A stretch of DNA of 64,000 nucleotides from Gaiellasilicea sp963811885. GTDB lineage: Bacteria; Actinomycetota; Thermoleophilia; Gaiellales; Gaiellaceae. The stretch lies in contig CAWETB010000015.1 of NCBI GenBank assembly GCA_963811885.1, forward strand, positions 1,178,001 through 1,242,000, read 5' to 3'. Within the stretch, counting starts at the first letter, position 1, and each line of letters begins with the position of its first letter. This document shows positions 45,505 to 53,422 of this stretch, in pieces. A model generated the notes under the pieces. It searched no databases. It was given only the letters and a program-made list of their open reading frames with translations, and was not told where the DNA came from. The position numbers and the translations under genes were made by a program.

Positions 45505-46566
45505 CGCAGCGCCGTCTCGGCGGCGACGCGGCCGTAGACGAGGGCCGCGGCGAGGCCGCTGCCGTAGCCGCCGGTGAAGATCCCGCCCGCATCGGCGCCC
45601 GCCGCATGGAGGTCGGGCACCGGCGAGCCGTCGCCGTCGAGCACCCGCGCCCGATCGTCGACGCGGAGACCGCCGATCGTGTGCGTCACGCCCGCAAACA
45701 CCCGCACCGCCAGGAACGGCGGCTCGACGAGCTTCGGCGACGCCGGCAGCTCGAACGGCAGCTCCTCCGCCGGGCGCACGTCGCCGCCCGCCGCACGCGC
45801 CGCGTCGACGAGGTCGGCCACGGTCCGCTCCCGCACCGGCTGACGCAGCGCGCGTGCGTCGATCACGTACCACGCCTTCCCGCCCGGGAACCGCTGGACG
45901 ATGTCGCTCTCGTGCCAGGCAGCCTCGCCGAGATCGCGTCCCTCGTCGTCGAGCACGAGCGCATGCCGTGCGTAGAGCTGCGACGCACGCACGTACTCGT
46001 CCTCTCCGACAGGGCCGGGCAGGGCGCGCCCGTAGAACTCGTCCATCCCTGCGGTCTCGGCGGCGCCGCGGCCGAGGCCGTGCGCAAGCCCGTCGCCCTC
46101 GCTCCAGGGCGCCGCGCGCAGCAGCAGGCCGCGCTCCCGCGCCAGCCGCACGCCGAAGCCGCCAGTGGCGAGCACCTGCGCCTCGCGGAACGGCTCCCGC
46201 AGGCGCACGTCGCCGGCGGCGCGCACCAGCACATCGGTGAGCGCGCCGCGTGTCGTAGCGGCGCCCGACGGTCAGCGGATTGCCCGTCTCGCGGCGCACC
46301 GGCTCGATCCCGAGCCGCTCGAGCCAGTCGAGCGCGTCGTCCAGCTCCTCGACGAGCCGCGCCTGCAGCGCCGGGTCTCCGCCAGGGCATTCCGCCCGGA
46401 AGTCGTCCAGGCTTCGGTGACGCCAGATCACGCCGCTCGAGAGCAGCATCGACCCGCCGGCGCGGTCTCCCTTCTCGAAGACGACCGGCGCAGCACCGAG
46501 CTCGCGCGCGCGAGCCGCTGCGACGAGGCCGGCCATGCCGGCGCCGGCGATCAGCAGCTCGCTCAG
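45501..46566 (-). CDS. FAD-binding dehydrogenase (fumarate reductase/ketosteroid dehydrogenase-like), frame-broken
   Basis: About 354 residues. FAD motif LLIAGAGMAGLVAAARARELG with the Gly-x-Gly-x-x-Gly pattern, VVFEKGDRAGGSMLLSSGVIWR, a middle VLATGGFGVRLARERG, and the late substrate/FAD block GVTHTIGGLRVDDRARVLDG, DLHAAGADAGGIFTGGYGSGLAAALVYG. It would oxidise or reduce a double bond on its substrate. The frame breaks near 46245. The frame opens at a CTG (46566) overlapping the upstream stop; either CTG is used or the start codon is misread. It shares a transcript with the VOC gene. Confidence 0.83.
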
Positions 46567-47201
46567 GTGAGCGAGAACGACGGCTTGTGCTCGACGTACT
46601 CGAGCTTGACCCGGTCCGGGCCCCAGACGAAGAGCGCGAGCGTGTTCGGCGCGTCGACGAGATCGTCGATCTCGACGCCGAGCTCCTCCGCCTCGGCCTG
46701 GTGCTCGTCCACCGAGTCGACGAGCACGCCGAGGTGGTTGAGCAGCGGCCGCTCCGGCTCGCCGGGGTCTCCCGGGATCAGCTCGAGATAGGCGCCGCCC
46801 ACCTCCAGTCGTCCGTCGCCGGCCGGCGCGAAGCCGAGCTGCTGCCAGCCACGTGCGGCGGCCGCTGGATCGCTCGCGCGGAGCGCGACGTGGTCGAGGT
46901 CGAGCTCGGAGTCGGTCTCCGTCTCGACGAGGACGATCTCGAGCCCTTCCCCGAGGTCGACCACCGGGTCGCGGCCGTCGAGCGCGGTCACGCGCAGCCC
47001 GATGCGGGCGAGCGCGCCCTGCTCGCGTGGGCCTTCGGCGTCGAAGAGCGTCAGCTTGCCCCGCCTCGCATCGGCGCCGAGCAGCGTGAACCGGTCGGTC
47101 TGCTCGATCACGCGCTGCCCGAGCCGCGCGACCGCGACGGCGGTCATCCGCTCGCGGTCGGCGACCCAGAGCGCAATGTGATCGAGCGTCAGCGGCTTCA
47201 C
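46563..47201 (-). CDS. VOC/glyoxalase-family protein
   Basis: 212 residues made of two vicinal-oxygen-chelate modules: LTLDHIALWVADRERM, RFTLLGADARRGKLTLFDAEG, LDLDHVALRASDPAAAARGW, GAYLELIPGD and LLNHLGVLVDSVDEHQAEAEELG. His and Glu metal ligands are visible (DHIAL, LDHVAL, NHLGV, LEYVE). The reaction could be an isomerisation, dioxygenation or lyase step and is not decidable. It is leaderless and drives the flavoprotein gene downstream. Confidence 0.87.
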   Translation of the reverse strand: MKPLTLDHIALWVADRERMTAVAVARLGQRVIEQTDRFTLLGADARRGKLTLFDAEGPREQGALARIGLRVTALDGRDPVVDLGEGLEIVLVETETDSELDLDHVALRASDPAAAARGWQQLGFAPAGDGRLEVGGAYLELIPGDPGEPERPLLNHLGVLVDSVDEHQAEAEELGVEIDDLVDAPNTLALFVWGPDRVKLEYVEHKPSFSLT

Positions 47202-47207
47202 TGTCCG

Positions 47208-47213
47208 AGGATA
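47208..47213 (-). promoter_or_regulatory. Leaderless -10 box of the VOC gene
   Basis: TATCCT, 6 bases before the GTG at 47201. Confidence 0.65.
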
Positions 47214-47229
47214 GCCGCAGCGGCCGGGT

Positions 47230-47565
47230 CTACTTCCGGCGATCGACCGCGCGCTGCAGCTGCTCCTTCGTCATCTTCGAGCGACCCTCGATGCCCATGT
47301 GCTTGGCCTCTTCGTAGAGCTGGTCGCGCGTGCGTCCCTTCTGGCGACGCGTGCCCGAGCGAAGCCCGCCGCGGCGGCCGGAGGACATGTCGGTGCGTGA
47401 CAGCCGCGACGACGTCCTCGCCTCGCCGGCGCGCGCCCGCTCCTTGTTCACCGTCCTCGCTGCGATCTCCTCGGCCTTGTCCTCGGACGTGCCCCGGTCC
47501 TCGAGGCTGTCCTTGATGTGCTCGTACTGCCGCTCCCGCTTCTCGTTCCAGGCCCTTGGCGGCAT
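47230..47565 (-). CDS. Small basic Rho-N/plasmid-stabilisation-like protein
   Basis: 111 residues, highly charged. The N-terminal half, WNEKRERQYEHIKDSLEDRGTSEDKAEEIAARTVNKERARAGE, matches small proteins annotated as plasmid stabilisation proteins. The C-terminal part, TRDQLYEEAKHMGIEGRSKMTKEQLQRAV, is a Rho-N/SAP-like nucleic-acid-binding helix set. It probably binds DNA or RNA. Unlike its neighbours it has a Shine-Dalgarno (GGAGGGG) just before the ATG at 47565. Confidence 0.8.
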   Translation of the reverse strand: MPPRAWNEKRERQYEHIKDSLEDRGTSEDKAEEIAARTVNKERARAGEARTSSRLSRTDMSSGRRGGLRSGTRRQKGRTRDQLYEEAKHMGIEGRSKMTKEQLQRAVDRRK

Positions 47566-47615
47566 GACCCCTCCTTCAGTCGTGGAGAGCGTCTCTTTCC
47601 CGGTTTCGGCCGGTG

Positions 47616-47928
<313 letters not shown>

Positions 47929-47935
47929 GGCGGCG

Positions 47936-47941
47936 AGTCTA
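47936..47941 (-). promoter_or_regulatory. Leaderless -10 box of ferredoxin
   Basis: TAGACT, 7 bases before the GTG at 47928. Confidence 0.6.
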
Positions 47942-47951
47942 GCGAGCGGGC

Positions 47952-48266
47952 TCAGGCCAGAGGCGCGGTCAACTCGGCCACGATCTCGGGCACGCGCTCC
48001 GCGAGCGCCGACTTGACGATCACCTGGTCGAAACCGGCCGTGTGGGCGCGCTGCAGCCCCGACTTGTCCGTGTGGTTGGTGAAGCCCACGATCGGGATGT
48101 CCGGCCACGAGTCGACGACCTCCTCCGGCTCGACACGCGCGATGTCGACGATGACGAGATCGGGTGGGTCGACGCTGTCGGTCGTGACCAGGTGGTGGCC
48201 GCGCAGAAGGGCCTCGAGCTTCCCTCTGAAGAAGAGATCGACCCCTGCGAGCAGGATGGTCGCCAC
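47952..48266 (-). CDS. Degenerate receiver-like protein
   Basis: 104 residues with CheY-like alternation (TILLAGVDLFFRGKLEALLRG, DLVIVDIARVEPEEVVDSW, IPIVGFTNHTDKSGLQRAHTAG, DQVIVKSALAERVPEI). A central Asp (VIVDIA), a Thr (GFTN) and a Lys (VIVKS) sit at receiver positions, but the acidic pair near the N-terminus is replaced by AGVD, so phosphorylation may be lost. It is likely an atypical receiver that binds another protein. It is leaderless. Confidence 0.7.
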   Translation of the reverse strand: MATILLAGVDLFFRGKLEALLRGHHLVTTDSVDPPDLVIVDIARVEPEEVVDSWPDIPIVGFTNHTDKSGLQRAHTAGFDQVIVKSALAERVPEIVAELTAPLA

Positions 48267-48273
48267 GAACGCG

Positions 48274-48279
48274 AATCTA
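48274..48279 (-). promoter_or_regulatory. Leaderless -10 box of the receiver-like gene
   Basis: TAGATT, 7 bases before the GTG at 48266. Confidence 0.55.
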
Positions 48280-48299
48280 TCAGCGCCGCGAGACGTTTC

Positions 48300-49017
48300 C
48301 TACCCGGAGAGCCCGAGTCCCTCGAGGATGCGGTTCAGGTAGACGCGCAGGCGCCAGAACTCGCCGGCGAAGAGGAGAGCGCCGAGCGCGACGAGGATCA
48401 GGCCGCTGACGAACTGGATCACGACGTAGTGGTCGCGCACCCGGCGAAAGAGGCCCATCGCCGGCACGAACAGCGCCGCGGCGATCAGGAACGGCACCGC
48501 CAGCCCGAGCGCGTAGATCGGCGAGCAGGAGCGAGCCCTGCCAGACCGTGTCGGAGTCCCCTGCGAGAACGAGGATCGAGCCGAGGACCGGCCCGATGCA
48601 GGGCGCGGCGCAGATGGCGAAGGCGCCGCCGAGCAGGAAGCCGGAGCCGCGCCGGCGCGCATCCTGGACGAGTCCGGCGCCGAGGAGCCGCTGCGGCCAG
48701 GGCAGCAGCCCCATGAACGCGAAGCCGAACACGATCAGGACGAAGCCGGCGATCTGCTCCATCAGGAACTGGTTCTTCGTGAACGAGAGCCCGATCGCGG
48801 CGGCACCGGCGCCGAGGAGGACGAAGACGGTCACGAGCCCGCCGACGAACGGCAGGCTCGAGCGGACGACCCGGCGCGACGAGCCCGGCTCGCCCAGCCG
48901 CTCGGCCTCGACGGACGAGACGGCGGACAGGTAGCCCGGGACGAGCGGGAGCACGCACGGGGCGAGGAACGAGACGAAACCGGCGCCGAACGCGACGACG
49001 ACCGACGTTCCGCTCAC
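48300..49017 (-). CDS. ccdA: Cytochrome c biogenesis protein CcdA, frame-broken
   Basis: About 238 residues with six membrane helices. It passes reducing power from cytosolic thioredoxin across the membrane. The two redox cysteines lie in FVSFLAPCVLPLVPGYLS and FAICAAPCIGPVLGS, the symmetric signature of CcdA/DsbD-beta. The frame breaks near 48525 after the fourth helix, and the rest (YALGLAVPFLIAAALFVPAM, YVVIQFVSGLILVALGALL) completes the family pattern. It is the last gene of the cytochrome c maturation set. Confidence 0.9.
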
Positions 49018-49027
49018 GGGCCGACGC

Positions 49028-49480
49028 TCATGGCTCGTAGCGGGCGAGCTCGTCGTCGAGCCGCCGCTCGAGCGCGGGATCGAGCGGCTCTGCCACGTCG
49101 GCCGGCTCGTCGCCGCCGCGGGCGTGGCTCCAGCGCCAGGCGAGCAGGCCGACGACGATCACGCCGAGCGCGAGCCCGGCGAGCGGCAGCAGCCACGCGA
49201 CCAGCTCGAAGCCCTTCTTCGGCGGCTCGGCGAGCACGGCCGGGCCGAACTGGTCGACGAGCGAGGCCTTGATCTCGCTCTTCGTGTCGCCCGCGGCGAT
49301 CCGCTCGCGGATGAACGCCTTCATCCGCAGCGCGACCGGGGCGTTCGAGGTGTCGAGCGTCGTCTCGCAGACGGGGCAGACGAGCTCCGACTCGAGCTCG
49401 GCTGCGCTCGGACGCTGCTCGCTCGCTCCCGCGGGCGCGGCGAGGACGAGCGCGATGACCGCGAGGGCCGCCGCCCTCAC
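49028..49480 (-). CDS. ccmH: CcmH-type cytochrome c maturation protein
   Basis: 150 residues. Signal segment (AALAVIALVLAAPAGA), then the heme-ligation thiol site LESELVCPVCETTLDTSNAP, with the LxCPxC pattern, ALRMKAFIRERIAAGDTKSEI and VDQFGPAVLAEPPKKGF. A C-terminal membrane helix follows (LVAWLLPLAGLALGVIVVGLLAWRW). It reduces or holds apocytochrome c cysteines. It is GTGA-coupled to the TlpA-like gene and 10 bases before ccdA. The CcsA/CcsB heme-delivery proteins are not in the window. Confidence 0.9.
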   Translation of the reverse strand: MRAAALAVIALVLAAPAGASEQRPSAAELESELVCPVCETTLDTSNAPVALRMKAFIRERIAAGDTKSEIKASLVDQFGPAVLAEPPKKGFELVAWLLPLAGLALGVIVVGLLAWRWSHARGGDEPADVAEPLDPALERRLDDELARYEP

Positions 49481-50028
49481 GCCGGCGCGAGCGCGCGCTG
49501 GATGCCGGCGTCGAGGTCCGCCGCATCCTCGACCGGGCCGGCGATCCGGTAGCGCACCTTGCCGTCGGCGTCGACGAAGTACGTCTCCGGGAAGCCGGTG
49601 ACGCCGTAGCGTCCCACCGTGGATCCCTTGCCGTCGTAGACGTTCGAGTAGGTGACGCCGTAGCGGGCCAGGAAGTCCTTGGCGTCTCCCCGGAAGTCCT
49701 TCACGTCGACGCCGACGAAGACGACGTCCTTCCCGCGCCACCGCTTCCAGCCCTGCTGCAGCAGCGGCGTCTCGTCCTTGCAGGGGCCGCACCAGGAGGC
49801 CCAGAAGTTGAGCACGACCGCTTTCCCGCGCAGCGACTCGAGCCCGAGGTCGCCCTTGCCGTCGAGGCGCTCGAGCGTGAACGCGGGCGCGGTGGGCGAG
49901 CCACCCTTGTCGAGCTGCGAGGTGACGGCGCTCTCGTCCTGCGTCAGCTTCCAGGCGAGGAGCCCGAGCAGCGCCGCCACGATCGCGACGGCCGCGACCT
50001 GCCCGGCGAGGCGGAGACGTCCGGTCAC
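49477..50028 (-). CDS. TlpA/ResA-type membrane-anchored thioredoxin
   Basis: 183 residues. An N-terminal anchor (LAGQVAAVAIVAALLGLLAW) and an extracytoplasmic thioredoxin domain with active site NFWASWCGPCKDETPLLQQ, DVVFVGVDVKDF and the cis-proline region GVTGFPETYFVDADGKV. It works with CcdA and CcmH to reduce apocytochrome c. The GTG start overlaps the L,D-transpeptidase stop (GTGA), so the maturation genes are translated behind a cell-wall enzyme. Confidence 0.92.
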   Translation of the reverse strand: MTGRLRLAGQVAAVAIVAALLGLLAWKLTQDESAVTSQLDKGGSPTAPAFTLERLDGKGDLGLESLRGKAVVLNFWASWCGPCKDETPLLQQGWKRWRGKDVVFVGVDVKDFRGDAKDFLARYGVTYSNVYDGKGSTVGRYGVTGFPETYFVDADGKVRYRIAGPVEDAADLDAGIQRALAPA

Positions 50029-51098
50029 CGGACGATGTAGACGGGCGTCCCGACGTCGACCTGGTTGAAGAGCCACTCGACCTCGGGAATCAGCATGCGG
50101 ATGCAGCCGTGCGAGACGGAGTAGCCGATCGACGCGGGGTCGGGCGTGCCGTGGATGCCGACGGCGGGAGCGGAGATCCCCATCCAGCGCGTGCCGAGCG
50201 GGTTCCCCGGCCCGGGCGGGATCGGCTCGGCGTCCTGCGCCCAGTCGGACTGCGGCGGATACCACCAGGGGTTGCGCCACTTGACGACGATCTCGAATGC
50301 ACCGAGCGGCGTCGGGTAGCGCGATTGTCCGGTCGCGACGCCGAACGTCCGGCGCAGCTTCATGCCCGCATAGAGGTTGAGCTTGTTGGAGCCGCGGTGG
50401 ATCACGATCACGTCGCCGATCGACGCCCGCGTCTTCTGCGGTGTGAGCACGTCGGTGCGGAGCGAGATCGGCTCGCGGTCGTGGGTCTTGAGGCTGTTGA
50501 AGACGGCGCGCACCGCGGTCGACTGGCGGAGGCGGCGGCCGACCCGTTCCTTGGTCACGAACGGCTTGCCGTTCCGGAGCCTCAACTCCGAGTCGACAGG
50601 CGTGCGGTCGAAGCGCCGCGCGACCCCGGCGATGTAGCGCTGGATCCGCGGCAGCGGCGCCGCGACCTTCAGCGGCACGTTCGCTCCCGGCTTGACGATG
50701 CGGGCGCGCTTGACGGCGTCGCCGACGTAGGCGGAGGCGCCGAGCTGCTTCGGCGTCGCCCGGAGCGAAACCTTTCCGAGCTGAAGCGTGACGGGCCTCG
50801 CGAAGAAGTCCTTGATCACGGCGGTCGCGGCGGCCGGCGAGAGCCCGCCGACGAGAAGATCGCCGCCCACGGTGACACCTGCGGCGATCGTGGTCGGCCG
50901 CGGGACGGTCGGCGTCGGCGTCGTGGTCGTGGTGGTCGTCGTGGTCGTCGTCGGCGGGGGCGGCGGCGCCGTCGTCGTCGTGCCGGTCGTCGTCCCCTCC
51001 TGGGCGTCCGCGGACGGCGTCCCGACGAGCAATCCGGCGGTGAGCACGCCGGCGACGAGACACCCCGCGAGCAGGAGAAATGAGAGTGAGCGCCTCAC
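50025..51098 (-). CDS. L,D-transpeptidase with PG-binding domain
   Basis: 357 residues. Signal peptide (SFLLLAGCLVAGVLTAGLLV), a long Thr/Pro spacer (about residues 38-65), a VanW/PG_binding_4-type domain (VGGLSPAAATAVIKDFF, RFDRTPVDSELRLRNGKPFV) and a YkuD catalytic domain ending in GIHGTPDPASIGYSVSHGCIRM, with the His and Cys. It cross-links peptidoglycan by 3-3 bonds outside the membrane. The spacer probably crosses the wall. It is leaderless and heads the tlpA-ccmH-ccdA operon. Confidence 0.92.
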   Translation of the reverse strand: MRRSLSFLLLAGCLVAGVLTAGLLVGTPSADAQEGTTTGTTTTAPPPPPTTTTTTTTTTTPTPTVPRPTTIAAGVTVGGDLLVGGLSPAAATAVIKDFFARPVTLQLGKVSLRATPKQLGASAYVGDAVKRARIVKPGANVPLKVAAPLPRIQRYIAGVARRFDRTPVDSELRLRNGKPFVTKERVGRRLRQSTAVRAVFNSLKTHDREPISLRTDVLTPQKTRASIGDVIVIHRGSNKLNLYAGMKLRRTFGVATGQSRYPTPLGAFEIVVKWRNPWWYPPQSDWAQDAEPIPPGPGNPLGTRWMGISAPAVGIHGTPDPASIGYSVSHGCIRMLIPEVEWLFNQVDVGTPVYIVR

Positions 51099-51104
51099 GG
51101 CGCC

Positions 51105-51110
51105 AGTGTA
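51105..51110 (-). promoter_or_regulatory. Leaderless -10 box of the transpeptidase operon
   Basis: TACACT, 6 bases before the GTG at 51098. Confidence 0.65.
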
Positions 51111-51135
51111 GCCACGCCCGAAAAGATCTTGCCTT

Positions 51136-51207
51136 GCCGCGAAGCGGCGCTTCAGGGGTCTTCGCGCGGGATGGGATCCGCCTTCGCGGATTCCATCCCC
51201 TGCGCAA
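51136..51207. repeat. Three-hairpin modular element, copy 3
   Basis: GCCGC-GAA-GCGGC (51136-51148), GCTTCAGGGGTCTTCGCGCG, and a variable stem with arms 51169-51181 and 51186-51198 and loop CTTC, then CCTGCGCAA. The G-T pair is again seventh from the loop (51175/51192). On the minus strand it supplies the last codons and the TGA stop of the GDPD gene. Confidence 0.8.
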
Positions 51208-51899
51208 ACAGACGAGGATCGTTTGTGATCACTGCATCGACCCCCGCCGCGTCGAGCCGCGAGAGCTCGTCGAGGTCGTCCACCGTCCAGGCCCAGACGG
51301 CCGCGCCGGCGGCGTGCGCCCGGTGCAACTGCTGCCGGCGAGACGACGGCGTGCTGCAGCATCAACGCGCGCGCACCTGCGCGCGCGATCATCGCCGGGA
51401 TCCGCGCGACGATCGCCCGCCGGAGCGCGAGCGTGCCGAGCCGGATCGCCGGCTTCATCCCGCGGCGCTTCGAGACGCCGTAGCGGTCCTCGGGGTAGGT
51501 GAAGCCGATCGGCAGCTGCGGTGCATGGGCGGCGATCGCCTGCAGGCTCGGCAGATGGAACGAGCTGACCACCGCGCGCCCCGCGACGCCGTGGCGCTCG
51601 AGTGCGGCGGCAACCTCGTCGAGCCGCGTCGTCAGCTTCAGGTCGACGTGGACGACGACGTCGCTCCCCGCGAGGAAGTCCAGCGCATCGTCGAGCGTGT
51701 CCGGATCCGGGCCGAGCTCGGCGAGAGAATGGCCGAGCACGAGCGGGCCCGGCCCCGCGTCGAGGACGTCGAACTCGATCGCGTCGACGCCGTGCTCGAC
51801 CGCGACCTCGAACGAGCGGACCGTGTTCTCGGGCGCAAGCCGGGCAGCGCCGCGGTGCCCGACCCGGATCAGCTGCCCGTCTGCCCGCAGCAGTCTCAT
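51152..51899 (-). CDS. Glycerophosphodiester phosphodiesterase, frame-broken
   Basis: About 248 residues. It hydrolyses glycerophosphodiesters to an alcohol and glycerol 3-phosphate. Motifs: IRVGHRGAARLAPENT, IEFDVLDAGPGPLVLGHS, VHVDLKLTTRLDEV, VVSSFHLPSL, GFTYPEDRYG, then after a break near 51345 GAAVWAWTVDDLDEL and GVDAVITNDPRLF. The family usually ends near NDPRLF; here about 16 extra residues (ending PREDP) come from the hairpin element. The ATG overlaps the stop of the spermidine-synthase-like gene. Confidence 0.88.
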
Positions 51900-53422
51900 G
51901 GTCGCGGTCGCGTCGGGAGGAAGTCCTCGTCGAGCTCGCCGCCGCGCGCGGCGTACTCGACGATCATCCGGTCGGTCACCCACTCCACGGGCGCGCGATC
52001 GTCGGTCCAGGGCCGCTTCGCCTTCGTCGTCACCGGCCGGAGCTGACGGTCGAGCAGCCGGACGAGCGGCCGCAGCTCAGGCGCAACGTCTGCCAGAGGG
52101 ATGTCGACGACCGGGTGGGGCTCGTCGAACGCGAGCAGGATCTTGTTGAAGCGGAGTGCGGGCCAGACGGCGACCGAGTCGAACTCGTACGTGAGCGTGC
52201 CGGCGATCCCGTCGAGGAGGCTGTCGTCACCGGGCACGGAGGCGACGTTCAGCGCCAGGATCCCACCCGGTGCGAGGCGCTCGCGCGCGAGCCGGAAGAA
52301 CTCCCGGGTGGCGAGGTAGAAGGGGACGTACGGCTGGTGGTAGGCATCGACGATGATCAGGTCGTAGCGCTCGTCCGTCCGCCGCAGGAACGGCCGCGCG
52401 TCGGCGTCGTAGACGGTCAGGTTCGGATTGTCCTCCATCCCGAAGTACTTCCGCCCGGCGCGGCTCACGGCCGGGTCGAGCTCGACGCCGTCGACCCGCG
52501 CGTCCGGGTAGAACTTGCCGAGCGCGCGGGCGGTCGTGCCGCCCGCGTTGCCGAGGATCGCGACCCGCCGAAGCGGCCGGTCGAGCAGCGGCGGCACCGC
52601 CAGGAACGCGTCCCATTCGCCGCCGGTCAGCACCGTGTCCCGGCGCCAGATCGAGTGGACGGCGACGCCCTCGTTGAGGCGCAGGAGCCGGAGGCCGTCG
52701 TCGCGCTCGATCACCTGGATGAACTGGTAGAGCGAATCCTCCTCGTGCAGCAGGTCTGCGTCCGCCTTGACGGCGCCGGGCGGGACGGCGGCGAGCGCGG
52801 CGATCGCCGCCGCGAGCACGATCACCTTCCGGCCGAGCATGAACGAAGCCGACACGGCCAGGAGCGCGGCTGTCACGAGCAGCGTGCGCTGCGTCCCGAT
52901 GAGCGGGATCAGGATCAGCGCCGGCACGAAGGTTCCGACCAGCGAGCCGACGGTCGAGAGCGCGTAGAAGCGTCCGGCGACCTCGCCCGCGGTCTCGACG
53001 TCGGTGATCGCGAGCCGGATCGCGAAGGGCGAGACCATCCCGAGCAGGACGACGGCGGGCGCGAACAGGAACAGCACGGCGAAGAAGGAGCCGATCACGG
53101 CCCCGGCGGACGCGTCGTCGAGGTTGCCGACGGCTGCGTCGAGGAAGGGGCGAGCGAGGAACGGCGTCATCGCCACCCAGAGCGCTGCCGCGAGCACGAT
53201 CAGCCCGAGCAGACGCCGCTCCGGGCGCCGGTCGGCGAGCTTGCCGCCGAGCCAGTAGCCGACCGCGAGCCCGGCCAGGACGATCCCGATCAGGTTCGCC
53301 CAGACGATCGTCGACGAGCCGAAGTACGGGGCCAGCATCCGCGAGGCGGCGATCTCGGTCGCGAGCGAGCCGATGCCGGCGCCGAAGACCAGCGCCGCGA
53401 GAGCTGCCTGGCTGCGGCTCAT
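51896..53422 (-). CDS. Membrane protein with spermidine-synthase-like domain
   Basis: 508 residues. The N-terminal 200 hold about seven membrane helices with SLATEIAASRMLAPYFGSS and WANLIGIVLAGLAVGYWLGGKLAD, the fused-MFS/spermidine-synthase signature. The C-terminal half is a class I methyltransferase-like fold: AILGNAGGTTARALGKFYP, VDGVELDPAVSRAGRKYF, VYDADARPFLRRTDERYDLIIVDAY and LAPGGILALNVAS. It lacks the usual aminopropyl Asp pair context, so it may not make polyamines. It is coupled to the SpoIIE gene upstream. Confidence 0.88.
   Translation of the reverse strand: MSRSQAALAALVFGAGIGSLATEIAASRMLAPYFGSSTIVWANLIGIVLAGLAVGYWLGGKLADRRPERRLLGLIVLAAALWVAMTPFLARPFLDAAVGNLDDASAGAVIGSFFAVLFLFAPAVVLLGMVSPFAIRLAITDVETAGEVAGRFYALSTVGSLVGTFVPALILIPLIGTQRTLLVTAALLAVSASFMLGRKVIVLAAAIAALAAVPPGAVKADADLLHEEDSLYQFIQVIERDDGLRLLRLNEGVAVHSIWRRDTVLTGGEWDAFLAVPPLLDRPLRRVAILGNAGGTTARALGKFYPDARVDGVELDPAVSRAGRKYFGMEDNPNLTVYDADARPFLRRTDERYDLIIVDAYHQPYVPFYLATREFFRLARERLAPGGILALNVASVPGDDSLLDGIAGTLTYEFDSVAVWPALRFNKILLAFDEPHPVVDIPLADVAPELRPLVRLLDRQLRPVTTKAKRPWTDDRAPVEWVTDRMIVEYAARGGELDEDFLPTRPRP

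Noticed and set aside
47230..47565. Plasmid or mobile-element origin suggested by plasmid-stabilisation similarity
   Set aside because: The surrounding genes are chromosomal housekeeping genes, and this small family is common on actinobacterial chromosomes.
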